Origin: Candidatus Falkowiibacteriota bacterium
Lineage (GTDB): Bacteria > Patescibacteriota > Patescibacteriia > Patescibacteriales > GWE2-39-37
Assembly (NCBI GenBank): GCA_013335665.1
Contig: JAAXVE010000020.1
Coordinates: forward strand, 1-10,417
Direction of reading: 5' to 3'
DNA length: 10,417 bases
Numbering within the stretch: the first letter of the stretch is position 1; each line of letters begins with the position of its first letter. This document shows positions 1 to 5,307 of this stretch, piece after piece. The translations under genes were made by a program, and so were the position numbers. The notes beneath the pieces are model-generated. The model had not been told where the DNA came from. It saw nothing but the letters and a program-made list of their open reading frames with translations, and ran no database searches.

Positions 1-1
1 A

Positions 2-259
2 GCGCGTATCAATGAATTTGACTACATCGAAGTCATGGCCTGTCCCGGCGGCTGCATCGGCGGCGGCGGCGAACCAATTCCGACGACTGATGCTATCCGC
101 AAGGCCAGAACTGCAGCCATGATTGAGATTGATAAAGACAGCGCCGTGCGTGAAGCCCATAAAAATCAAGGCGTAATCAAGGCATTAAAAGGGCTTAATG
201 CTAAAGGCACAAAGACTGAACATGGAGTGCTGCACACGAGTTACATAAAAAGGAGGTAG
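2..259 (+). CDS. hydA: [FeFe]-hydrogenase catalytic subunit, C-terminal end (5' truncated)
   Basis: Only the last 85 codons are in the window; the gene runs in from the left edge. The visible part has the third H-cluster signature, MACPGGCIGGGGEP (codons from 35), whose two cysteines (codons at 41 and 53) match the ligands that hold the [4Fe-4S] cubane and bridge it to the di-iron subsite. The canonical motif ends GGGQP; here Glu replaces Gln. It is followed by the helical small-subunit-like domain (PF02256 type), with the signatures AAMIEIDKDSAVREAHKN and a terminal GVLHTSYIKRR that matches the usual LLHTxY ending. The enzyme makes or oxidises H2. The N-terminal domains that would show whether it is monomeric or part of an electron-bifurcating complex are outside the window. 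Its last codons contain a strong Shine-Dalgarno sequence for a downstream gene, which suggests co-transcription. Confidence 0.93.
   Translation, partial: ARINEFDYIEVMACPGGCIGGGGEPIPTTDAIRKARTAAMIEIDKDSAVREAHKNQGVIKALKGLNAKGTKTEHGVLHTSYIKRR
247..256 (+). promoter_or_regulatory. Strong Shine-Dalgarno inside the hydA 3' end
   Basis: AAAAAGGAGG lies in the final Lys-Arg-Arg codons of the hydrogenase. It is a near-perfect ribosome binding site, but the first start codon in the frame of the next gene is TTG at 281, 24 nt away, against a usual 5-9 nt. The well-spaced TTG at 265 is in another frame and stops after seven codons. Confidence 0.6.
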
Positions 260-280
260 GATTATTGATATATAAAATAT

Positions 281-958
281 TTGCATAGCGATGAACGTCT
301 CTCTAAAAGACGTACACGCCGTGCATTGCGTAAGCATATGGATTATTTAGATGATCAGCCGATCGGCATGATGAGCGAAGATGAATTGAATGATTTGGCT
401 GATGAAGAGGCGGGTGAGTCTGACCGCGGGCAAGTCCGGGAAGAGGAGTTGCAGCGCGTGGACTCTGAGGCGATGATATGGTTTTTGAGTTTGTCGGGAA
501 TCGCGATCTTTTTGCCTTTTGTCGTGCACCTGCCGCTTTTGACAGGGCCGATCATTAACGCGATTCTTATTCTTATTCTCTTCATCGTAGGCTTGCGTAG
601 CGCTTTGGTTGTGGCTCTGATTCCAAGCATTATGGCGTTGGCTGGCGGGCTATTGCCAGTCGTCCTGGCTCCGGTCGTGCCGTTCATTATGGTCAGTAAT
701 CTGTTATTTGTCATAACTATCTACGGACTCTATCACCGGCTTGATAATTCGCAAAAAGGCTATTGGATTGGAGTTGTCGCAGGCGCAGCTCTTAAGTTCG
801 TTTTTCTACTTTGGTCCGTGGAGTTCGTTTCTAGGCTTGTTATAAAAAAGGAATTGGCAGCCAAGGTTGCCCAGATGATGAGCTGGCCTCAATTTGCCAC
901 GGCAGTAGCCGGCGGCGTGATAGCTTGGGCTGTGCTTAAATTCTTGAAGAAGTTCTAA
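281..958 (+). CDS. Hydrogenase-linked polytopic membrane protein, ECF S-component-like
   Basis: A 225-residue protein (from TTG 281) with a charged, basic-then-acidic cytoplasmic N-terminus (residues 1-63) and about six hydrophobic helices near 65-81, 88-105, 107-123, 127-150, 160-188 and 203-220. The signatures GPIINAILIL, ALIPSIMALAGGLLP, LAPVVPFIMVSN and MMSWPQ resemble, from memory, the small membrane proteins often placed next to [FeFe]-hydrogenases and related to S-components of ECF-type transporters. No energy-coupling ATPase is visible nearby. It lies just downstream of the hydrogenase and ends at a terminator, so the two are probably one transcript; a role in supplying a hydrogenase cofactor or metal is inference. 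The start is uncertain: TTG 281 is poorly spaced from the RBS, and ATG 338 (MDYLDDQP) is an alternative that drops the basic stretch. Confidence 0.8.
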   Translation: MHSDERLSKRRTRRALRKHMDYLDDQPIGMMSEDELNDLADEEAGESDRGQVREEELQRVDSEAMIWFLSLSGIAIFLPFVVHLPLLTGPIINAILILILFIVGLRSALVVALIPSIMALAGGLLPVVLAPVVPFIMVSNLLFVITIYGLYHRLDNSQKGYWIGVVAGAALKFVFLLWSVEFVSRLVIKKELAAKVAQMMSWPQFATAVAGGVIAWAVLKFLKKF

Positions 959-1030
959 TTAACAGTGACAATAATTTAACTCAGGTAATCGGCAATATCA
1001 GAACCCTATCGATTAACTGGTAGATCAATT

Positions 1031-1062
1031 AAAAAAAGTGCCTAATATTAGGTATTTTTTTT
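1031..1062 (+). terminator. Intrinsic terminator after the hydrogenase unit
   Basis: A perfect 12-nt palindrome CCTAATATTAGG (1041-1052) is flanked by an A-tract (1031-1037) on the left and a T-tract (1055-1062) on the right, so the A and T runs can extend the stem. The shape would work in both directions. It lies 73 nt after the membrane-protein stop. The preceding stretch, 959-1030, shows no other recognisable element. Confidence 0.7.
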
Positions 1063-1079
1063 GTTTAAAGCTATATTGG

Positions 1080-1108
1080 TTGATTTTGTTAGTGATGGGA
1101 TGTATTAT
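1080..1108 (+). promoter_or_regulatory. Sigma70-type promoter for the 87-residue membrane protein
   Basis: TTGATT (1080-1085) and TATTAT (1103-1108) are separated by exactly 17 nt; the -10 box matches consensus in 5 of 6 positions and is preceded directly by TG. Transcription would start near 1115, giving a leader of about 55 nt. An 8-bp inverted repeat (TTGGTTGA 1076-1083, TCAACCAA 1138-1145) brackets this promoter and its left arm overlaps the -35 box. Confidence 0.55.
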
Positions 1109-1158
1109 TTAAATAGATGAACATTTTTCAATCTAGGTCAACCAAATAAAGCGTGAAG

Positions 1159-1164
1159 AGGAGG
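1159..1164 (+). promoter_or_regulatory. Consensus Shine-Dalgarno AGGAGG
   Basis: AGGAGG, within GAGGAGGAG, lies 5 nt before ATG 1170 and fixes that start. It is one of very few strong ribosome binding sites in this window, where most genes have none or a weak one. Confidence 0.8.
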
Positions 1165-1169
1165 AGAAC

Positions 1170-1433
1170 ATGCGAAAACTGCTTTACGATGCATTCAGTA
1201 TTATCGGCGTTGCGTTCATGATTGCTGCATTTCTCGGTTCGATGTCATTATACGTGATTATATTGAAGTATTGCTTTCCGCAAATAGGCATCTTGCCACA
1301 GCTTGATTTTTGCTGCTCGACTACCTGCTATTTACTGGTCGCGCTGTCCGTATGTTACGCATTTATGATGGTATGCGTGTTTTTGTGGGGCTATTTTATG
1401 AGCATTGAGCCCCCACAATGGATCAAAGGTTGA
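1170..1433 (+). CDS. Small cysteine-rich two-helix membrane protein, unknown function
   Basis: I do not recognise this 87-residue protein. It has two hydrophobic segments (about residues 10-32 and 54-76) joined by a short segment, with six cysteines at 35, 48, 49, 53, 62 and 69. Four of these (35, 48, 49, 53) lie in or beside the loop between the helices, where they could form disulfides or bind metal; that is inference. The start at ATG 1170 is well supported by AGGAGG at 1159-1164. It is a monocistronic unit with its own promoter (1080-1108) and terminator (1479-1513), which argues for a real, independently controlled gene and not a chance reading frame. No enzymatic motif is visible. It could be a membrane peptide, a small transporter subunit or a stress protein. 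Confidence 0.7.
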   Translation: MRKLLYDAFSIIGVAFMIAAFLGSMSLYVIILKYCFPQIGILPQLDFCCSTTCYLLVALSVCYAFMMVCVFLWGYFMSIEPPQWIKG

Positions 1434-1478
1434 TTTCGGACTTTTCTTTAATGACTGCACTTGCTAAGACTGCAGTTT

Positions 1479-1513
1479 AAACAGGTCGCTTGACGACCTG
1501 TTTTTGTTTTTTT
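1479..1513 (+). terminator. Intrinsic terminator after the small membrane protein
   Basis: ACAGGTCG (1481-1488) pairs perfectly with CGACCTGT (1494-1501) across a 5-nt loop, extended by two A:T pairs, and runs into a T-rich tract to 1513. From here to the next promoter at 1655 I see no gene or structured element. Confidence 0.85.
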
Positions 1514-1654
1514 ATCAACTGCTTCGATGCGCTCCTGGTTGCAAGAGATGAAGAGCGTCCATGTGTCAGTTTGGTAACAATGATGCTGGGTGATAGTGTG
1601 GTGCTTATTTTTTTTACGTTTAACTCATTCTTAATGTAGTTGCGAAACAATGCT

Positions 1655-1683
1655 TTGACGGATTGGTAATAATCTCTTATGAT
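1655..1683 (+). promoter_or_regulatory. Near-consensus sigma70 promoter driving the cca unit
   Basis: TTGACG (1655-1660) and TATGAT (1678-1683) are spaced by exactly 17 nt, each matching consensus in 5 of 6 positions. Transcription would start near 1690. The -10 box covers the ATG at 1679, so that in-frame codon would lie upstream of the transcript; the cca gene must then start further down, at ATG 1724. Confidence 0.75.
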
Positions 1684-1723
1684 TAGGGCAGGACCAGAAA
1701 GCTGGCCAATATTAGGTTATATT

Positions 1724-2446
1724 ATGAAAATTCCAGGATACATAGCGCAAATCATAGGCAATATTGAAAAAGCCGGCTTTGAGGCATACGCGGTTGGCGG
1801 GTGCGTCCGTGATTCGCTTTTAGGTAAAGAACCAAAAGATTGGGATGTAACAACCAACGCCAGGCCTGAAGATGTCCTGGCTATTTTTTCTGATGGCAAA
1901 TATGAGAACACCTTCGGTACGGTTATCTTACCGATAAAGGATGAAGCGGGCGAAACCTTAGACGTTGTTGAGATTACTACTTACAGAAGTGAACAGGGGT
2001 ACTCTGATCGCCGTCATCCTGATGAGATTAGATTCGAGGATAGCCTGGACAAAGATCTAGCCCGCCGCGATTTTACGATCAACGCTTTGGCGCTCCGCTT
2101 AAAGACTAAGGACCAAAGTCTAAAGGCTAAAAAGAAAGAGGCGGTTCGATTTGTTGAAATTAACGAAGGGGATTATGAAATCGTTGATTTGTTTGGCGGA
2201 CAGAAAGATCTTGGTAAACGGATGATCCGTGCCGTAGGCGAGCCGGTTGACCGCTTCAAGGAAGACGCTTTGCGTCTAATGCGGGCCGTCCGCTTTTCCA
2301 GTCAGCTCGGCTTTTCAATCGAACCGAAAACCGAGCGTGCCATGGTCAAGATGGCTGGCGGCATAAAATTCATCGCCAACGAAAGGATAAAGGACGAGCT
2401 TATCAAGATACTTGCATCTGACAGGCCGTACGAAGGCATAATGTAA
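1724..2446 (+). CDS. cca: CCA tRNA nucleotidyltransferase, N-terminal catalytic half (ends at premature TAA)
   Basis: This part encodes 240 residues of a class II CCA-adding enzyme, which builds or repairs the 3'-terminal CCA of tRNAs. The head domain shows GGCVRDSLLG (25-34), then the catalytic DWD (Asp39, Asp41), RRDFTINALA (114-123) and EDALR (180-184), the EDxxR motif that selects the incoming nucleotide. Head and neck regions are therefore complete up to the stop. ATG 1724 is preferred over the in-frame ATG 1679 because the latter lies inside the promoter -10 box; a weak TTAGG lies 7 nt upstream of 1724. The frame closes at TAA 2444-2446 in the middle of a conserved helix, so this polypeptide alone lacks the body, tail and HD domain. 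Confidence 0.85.
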   Translation: MKIPGYIAQIIGNIEKAGFEAYAVGGCVRDSLLGKEPKDWDVTTNARPEDVLAIFSDGKYENTFGTVILPIKDEAGETLDVVEITTYRSEQGYSDRRHPDEIRFEDSLDKDLARRDFTINALALRLKTKDQSLKAKKKEAVRFVEINEGDYEIVDLFGGQKDLGKRMIRAVGEPVDRFKEDALRLMRAVRFSSQLGFSIEPKTERAMVKMAGGIKFIANERIKDELIKILASDRPYEGIM

Positions 2447-2455
2447 CTCCATGAA

Positions 2456-3229
2456 TTGAAATTGCTGCAATACATCTTGCCAGAGTTGGAGCGTGGGGTT
2501 GGCGTAGCCCAGAGCAAACACCATATTCATCCGGTTTTTACGCATTGCGTGTTATCGCTTAAATTCTGCCCGAGCCAGGATTGGCGCGTGCGCTTTGCAG
2601 CTTTGTTGCATGACGTGGCCAAGCCGCAAACCAAGGCCATGAAGGATGGCGAGGCAACGTTTTACAATCATGACTACGTCGGATCTAAGGTTGTTAAGAA
2701 ACTGATGGGGCGTTTAAAGTTTTCTAATGAAGATACGGATAAAGTGGTCAATCTGGTCAAAAACCACATGTTTTATTATAATGTTGACGAAGTGACGGCC
2801 GCCGCTGTCCGCCGTCTGATCGTCAAAGTCGGCAAAGAGAATCTGAAGGATTTGATCGATCTGCGTATCGGCGATCGGCTCGGTTCGGGCGTGGCCAAGG
2901 CTAAGCCTTACAAACTGCGACACCTGGAGTACATGATAGAAAAAGTTAGCAACGACCCGGTTTCAGTGAAGATGCTCAAGGTTAATGGCAATGACTTGAT
3001 AGAAGAACTTGAGTTAGAACCTGGACCGAAGATCGGAGCGATATTGGAAGTATTATTATCGGAGGTTATAGAAGATCCGGAACTGAATGTGAGAGACGGT
3101 CTTCTGGAGCGCAGCCGCAAGCTGCAGGAAATGAATCTGGAGGAATTAAGGCATGCTGCCAAAGATAAAATAGAAGAGCGCAAGATGGAGGACGATCAGG
3201 AGCTGAAGAAAGAGTTCTATGTAAAATGA
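2456..3229 (+). CDS. cca: CCA tRNA nucleotidyltransferase, C-terminal HD-domain half
   Basis: This stretch continues the same frame directly after the TAA; homology resumes at codon 2447 (LHE), and the first usable start is TTG 2456, with no nearby Shine-Dalgarno. It matches the tRNA-binding body and HD hydrolase region of CCA enzymes: LLQYILPELERGVGVAQ, then the metal-binding HD set H274, H296-D297 (LLHDVAKPQ) and a later KNHMFYYN. HD domains in this family give 2',3'-phosphodiesterase or phosphatase activity during tRNA end repair. All motifs are intact and there are no further stops over 257 codons, so decay, if any, is very recent. The C-terminus (EELRHAAKDKIEERKMEDD) is a charged helix. 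The next gene begins 7 nt later, so the two are probably translated together. Confidence 0.8.
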   Translation: MKLLQYILPELERGVGVAQSKHHIHPVFTHCVLSLKFCPSQDWRVRFAALLHDVAKPQTKAMKDGEATFYNHDYVGSKVVKKLMGRLKFSNEDTDKVVNLVKNHMFYYNVDEVTAAAVRRLIVKVGKENLKDLIDLRIGDRLGSGVAKAKPYKLRHLEYMIEKVSNDPVSVKMLKVNGNDLIEELELEPGPKIGAILEVLLSEVIEDPELNVRDGLLERSRKLQEMNLEELRHAAKDKIEERKMEDDQELKKEFYVK

Positions 3230-3236
3230 ACATATT

Positions 3237-3980
3237 ATGATCAAGGGCGTTAAAATTCTTGAAAGGGTTTATTTCGGATTACTGGTTTTGATAATGGGTT
3301 TAGTGCTGTTTAATCATTATTTCGTTAGCGGACGCTTTGATCGCGAAGCTTTAGTCAGCACTGTCATAACGGCAGGCTTGATGGCGGTTGCCTATATCGT
3401 CTACACCCTGTACAAACGTGAAGTGATGAGGAATTTGGAAGAATTGGAAGGGTTGCGGCGTAATAAACAAGACTTGGAGGGCAAAATTGATGAAGCGTTC
3501 AAGTATATCGGCCAGCTTAATGTACAAATAGAAGAGATTCGCACGATTTTCAGTGGTGTTAAGAAGTTGCCTGAGAGCAAGAGTGAATTGAGGGTGATCT
3601 TGGATTTTTTGAGCAGCAAAGTTTTGTCCGTTGCCGGTTCAAGCTGGACCTGCCTAAAGATAGTCGATTTGGCCAATTATCGTATTTTGGCTGAGCACAC
3701 GAAGACTCGCGGCGAATCTGAGCATGATGTTCAGGCCATGAAAGCGGATGTAAGCGCGAGGATGCTCATCGCCAACAGCTTGCCGAAAGAGTATTGCATA
3801 GTCAGGTCAGCCCATGATAATCTTGATTTTGCAGTCTATTGTCTGTTACCCAGCTGCGATTTGTCAAAGGAACAGAAAGTGTTTATCAGGGCGGTCGTGA
3901 ACCAGCTTGAGATGTTTTATCTTATTTTTACGAATTTGTCTTCGCAACGAAGCGAAGCTAATAAAAAGAATAATAATTAA
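3237..3980 (+). CDS. Membrane-anchored coiled-coil protein with GAF-like C-terminal domain, unknown function
   Basis: This 247-residue protein has two transmembrane helices (about 11-29 and 39-59), a predicted coiled coil (about 62-105, rich in Glu, Leu and Lys), and a globular region (about 112-235) whose alternating strands and helices suggest a GAF-like sensory fold; the fold is inferred from pattern only. The order of two helices, coiled coil and sensor-like domain resembles a signalling protein without an output domain: no kinase, cyclase or DNA-binding motif follows. The C-terminus (SQRSEANKKNNN) is hydrophilic. It begins 7 nt after the cca stop, without a clear Shine-Dalgarno, so translational coupling is likely. 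It is followed 10 nt later by a lipoprotein foldase, which hints at an envelope role, but the neighbours do not settle one. Confidence 0.75.
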   Translation: MIKGVKILERVYFGLLVLIMGLVLFNHYFVSGRFDREALVSTVITAGLMAVAYIVYTLYKREVMRNLEELEGLRRNKQDLEGKIDEAFKYIGQLNVQIEEIRTIFSGVKKLPESKSELRVILDFLSSKVLSVAGSSWTCLKIVDLANYRILAEHTKTRGESEHDVQAMKADVSARMLIANSLPKEYCIVRSAHDNLDFAVYCLLPSCDLSKEQKVFIRAVVNQLEMFYLIFTNLSSQRSEANKKNNN

Positions 3981-3990
3981 CAATAGTCGA

Positions 3991-4683
3991 ATGAAAAAAG
4001 TCTTATTAATTGCCGGTTCCATTTTATTGGTGGCAACTGGTTGTTCAGCCGTTCCTGCAGCATCAGGACAGCCGGACAAAGAAGCTGAGAAGAGTTCTAT
4101 GCCCGCAGCTGTTAAGCAGGAGCAGAAACAAGAGCAAGAAACTAAGAAAACTAATGATAACCAAATGATCGATCAAAGCAAGTTTGAGGATTTGGCCAAA
4201 GAATACAAGCATGCCGTCATCAAGACGAACAAGGGTGATGTCGAGGTTGAGTTCTATGGTGCTGATTCGCCTAAGACAGTCAATAATTTTTTGAATCTGG
4301 CTAAGCTGGGTTTCTACGATGGTACTAGATTTCATCGCGTCATCAAGGACTTCATGATTCAGGGCGGGGACCCGAACTCAAAGAGCGATGACTGGACGAC
4401 TCACGGAACCGGTGGCCCGGGCTACAGCTTTAAAGATGAATTCAACCAGCATTTGCTAGTGCGTGGCTCCTTGGCCATGGCGAATTCAGGGCCTGATACT
4501 AATGGCTCACAGTTCTTCATCGTAACGGCTGCTTCAACTCCATGGTTAGACGGTCGCCATACGAACTTCGGCAAGGTGATAAAGGGCATGGATATTGTCT
4601 CCGAGATTGAAGGAGTTAAGACGAATCAAAATGACCATCCGCTGGACGACGTAACAATCCAGAAGATTGAATTGAAGAAATAA
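3991..4683 (+). CDS. Cyclophilin-type peptidyl-prolyl isomerase, lipoprotein
   Basis: A 230-residue exported foldase that interconverts cis and trans peptidyl-prolyl bonds. The N-terminus MKKVLLIAGSILLVATGC is a lipoprotein signal with Cys18 as the lipidation site, so the mature protein is probably tethered outside the membrane by a Gln/Glu/Lys-rich linker (about 20-65). The cyclophilin domain starts near residue 72 and keeps every key active-site residue: FHR (Arg116), FMIQGGD (Phe121, Gln124), MAN, NGSQFFI (Phe176) and TPWLDGRH (Trp185, Leu186, His190). The frame is open from 3907, but ATG 3991 is the start because it begins the signal peptide. There is no Shine-Dalgarno; it is the last gene of the cca unit and its TAA forms the base of a terminator hairpin. 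Confidence 0.95.
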   Translation: MKKVLLIAGSILLVATGCSAVPAASGQPDKEAEKSSMPAAVKQEQKQEQETKKTNDNQMIDQSKFEDLAKEYKHAVIKTNKGDVEVEFYGADSPKTVNNFLNLAKLGFYDGTRFHRVIKDFMIQGGDPNSKSDDWTTHGTGGPGYSFKDEFNQHLLVRGSLAMANSGPDTNGSQFFIVTAASTPWLDGRHTNFGKVIKGMDIVSEIEGVKTNQNDHPLDDVTIQKIELKK

Positions 4684-4714
4684 GAAAAAAGCGGGCTTGC
4701 CCGCTTTTTTCTTA
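4681..4714 (+). terminator. Intrinsic terminator of the cca-PPIase unit
   Basis: A perfect 15-bp inverted repeat (4681-4695 with 4700-4714) closes on a CTTG loop. The core GCGGG/CCCGC is flanked by A6 and T6 runs, giving a bidirectional shape. The left arm includes the stop codon of the isomerase gene. Confidence 0.93.
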
Positions 4715-4748
4715 TGATTAGGAGAACGTTTTATCAACAATCATTTCC

Positions 4749-4775
4749 TTGATTTTTGCCTAAAATGATTATAAA
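4749..4775 (+). promoter_or_regulatory. Candidate promoter for the PF04020 protein and tRNA-Pro
   Basis: TTGATT (4749-4754) is followed after 15 nt by TATAAA (4770-4775). The spacing is short for sigma70, so this is tentative. It lies between a strong terminator and the next gene, where a promoter is expected; the leader would be about 25 nt and very A-rich, without a Shine-Dalgarno. Confidence 0.35.
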
Positions 4776-4805
4776 CTTACAAATAGTTTGAAATAAATAA
4801 ACAAA

Positions 4806-5150
4806 ATGAACATCTTAATTAAATGGCTAATCTTGGCAGCTTCAATTCTTATTACGGCAAAATTGCTTCCAGGAGTGGTGGTGACGGGTTTGTGGACTGC
4901 ATTAGTTTTGGCTATCGTTTTGGGCCTGATCAACGCGATTCTGCGACCGATTTTGGTTATCCTGACCTTGCCGATAAATATTTTGACGCTTGGTCTTTTT
5001 ACCTTGGTTATCAATGCCTTACTGGTCATGCTGGCTAGTTCGATCGTCAAAGGATTCGAAGTGGGCGGGTTTATTAATGCATTGTTGTTCAGCATAATCT
5101 TATCAGTAATAAGCTTTGTTATAAGCAAGGTACTCGATCCGATAAAATAA
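4806..5150 (+). CDS. Four-helix membrane protein of the phage-holin superfamily IV (PF04020)
   Basis: A 114-residue, almost entirely hydrophobic protein with four helices (about 4-20, 27-52, 55-80 and 86-108). The signatures LLPGVVVTGLWTALVLAIVL, GLINAILRPILVILTLPIN and LTLGLFTLVINALL are typical of PF04020. Despite the 'holin' name, members are widespread single-copy chromosomal genes in bacteria with no phage link, and their function is not established. Nothing phage-like lies nearby. ATG 4806 is the only sensible start (MNILIKWL), with no Shine-Dalgarno in its A-rich leader. The stop lies just 2 nt before the tRNA-Pro, so the tRNA is probably cut out of the same transcript. Confidence 0.9.
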   Translation: MNILIKWLILAASILITAKLLPGVVVTGLWTALVLAIVLGLINAILRPILVILTLPINILTLGLFTLVINALLVMLASSIVKGFEVGGFINALLFSIILSVISFVISKVLDPIK

Positions 5151-5152
5151 TG

Positions 5153-5223
5153 CGGGCTATGGTATAACGGTATTACGCACGCTTCGGGTGCGTGTAACCC
5201 CGGTTCGACTCCGGGTAGCCCGA
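5153..5223 (+). tRNA. tRNA-Pro(CGG)
   Basis: A complete 71-nt cloverleaf can be folded by eye. The acceptor CGGGCTA (5153-5159) pairs perfectly with TAGCCCG (5216-5222), giving the C1:G72 pair characteristic of bacterial proline tRNAs. The D arm has A14, G18, G19 and A21 in place and three base pairs. The anticodon stem CACGC/GCGTG is perfect, with loop TTCGGGT: U33, anticodon CGG at 5185-5187, and G37. The variable loop is TAAC. The T stem CCCGG/CCGGG is perfect, with loop TTCGACT. A73 (5223) is followed by CATAT, so the CCA end is not encoded and must be added by the CCA enzyme. It reads CCG proline codons. No separate promoter is evident. Confidence 0.95.
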
Positions 5224-5307
5224 CATATAAAACGCGTCATATTAGGCAAGGACGTGGGCCGTTCTGCCGTGGTTGCGTTAGTTAAAGGCGGATAAAGAAG
5301 ATGAAAT

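Larger units (their letters stand above)
1724..3229 (+). pseudogene. cca: cca reading frame as one unit, interrupted by a single in-frame stop
   Basis: Read through the TAA, the frame gives a 501-residue enzyme with all expected domains in order and no frameshift. The stop falls at codon 241, in GIM-stop-LHELKLLQY, where family members usually read a form of G-I-x-L-L-x-E-x-G-L-L; the missing residue is most simply Leu, and TTA to TAA is one base change. Options are a sequencing or assembly error, a recent nonsense mutation in the sampled population, or a functional two-piece enzyme. Because the local tRNA-Pro has no encoded CCA, loss of the activity should be lethal unless another copy exists, which favours error or continued function over true decay. 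Confidence 0.6.

Noticed and set aside
1454..1476. Small hairpin ACTGCA/TGCAGT before the terminator at 1479
   Set aside because: The stem is only 6 bp with an 11-nt loop and no T-tract, within chance expectation; the adjacent strong hairpin explains termination.
1679..3229. Altered genetic code with TAA, or TGA, read as an amino acid
   Set aside because: TAA ends at least seven other genes at family-appropriate positions, and TGA ends the 1170 gene and the cca frame, so both are true stops here.
3907..3990. N-terminal extension of the cyclophilin gene from ATG 3907
   Set aside because: It overlaps the preceding gene in another frame, and the lipoprotein signal peptide begins cleanly at ATG 3991.
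4823..5038. Alternative 71-residue + strand frame inside the PF04020 gene
   Set aside because: It matches no family and is offset from a gene with clear family signatures.
4806..5150. Prophage or lysis module, from the 'holin' family match next to a tRNA
   Set aside because: PF04020 proteins are widespread chromosomal genes. No integrase, endolysin, structural phage gene or duplicated attachment sequence is visible around the tRNA.
5224..5307. Promoter or terminator between tRNA-Pro and the fusion gene
   Set aside because: A TATAAA at 5226-5231 has no -35 partner at workable spacing, and no hairpin with a T-tract is present.
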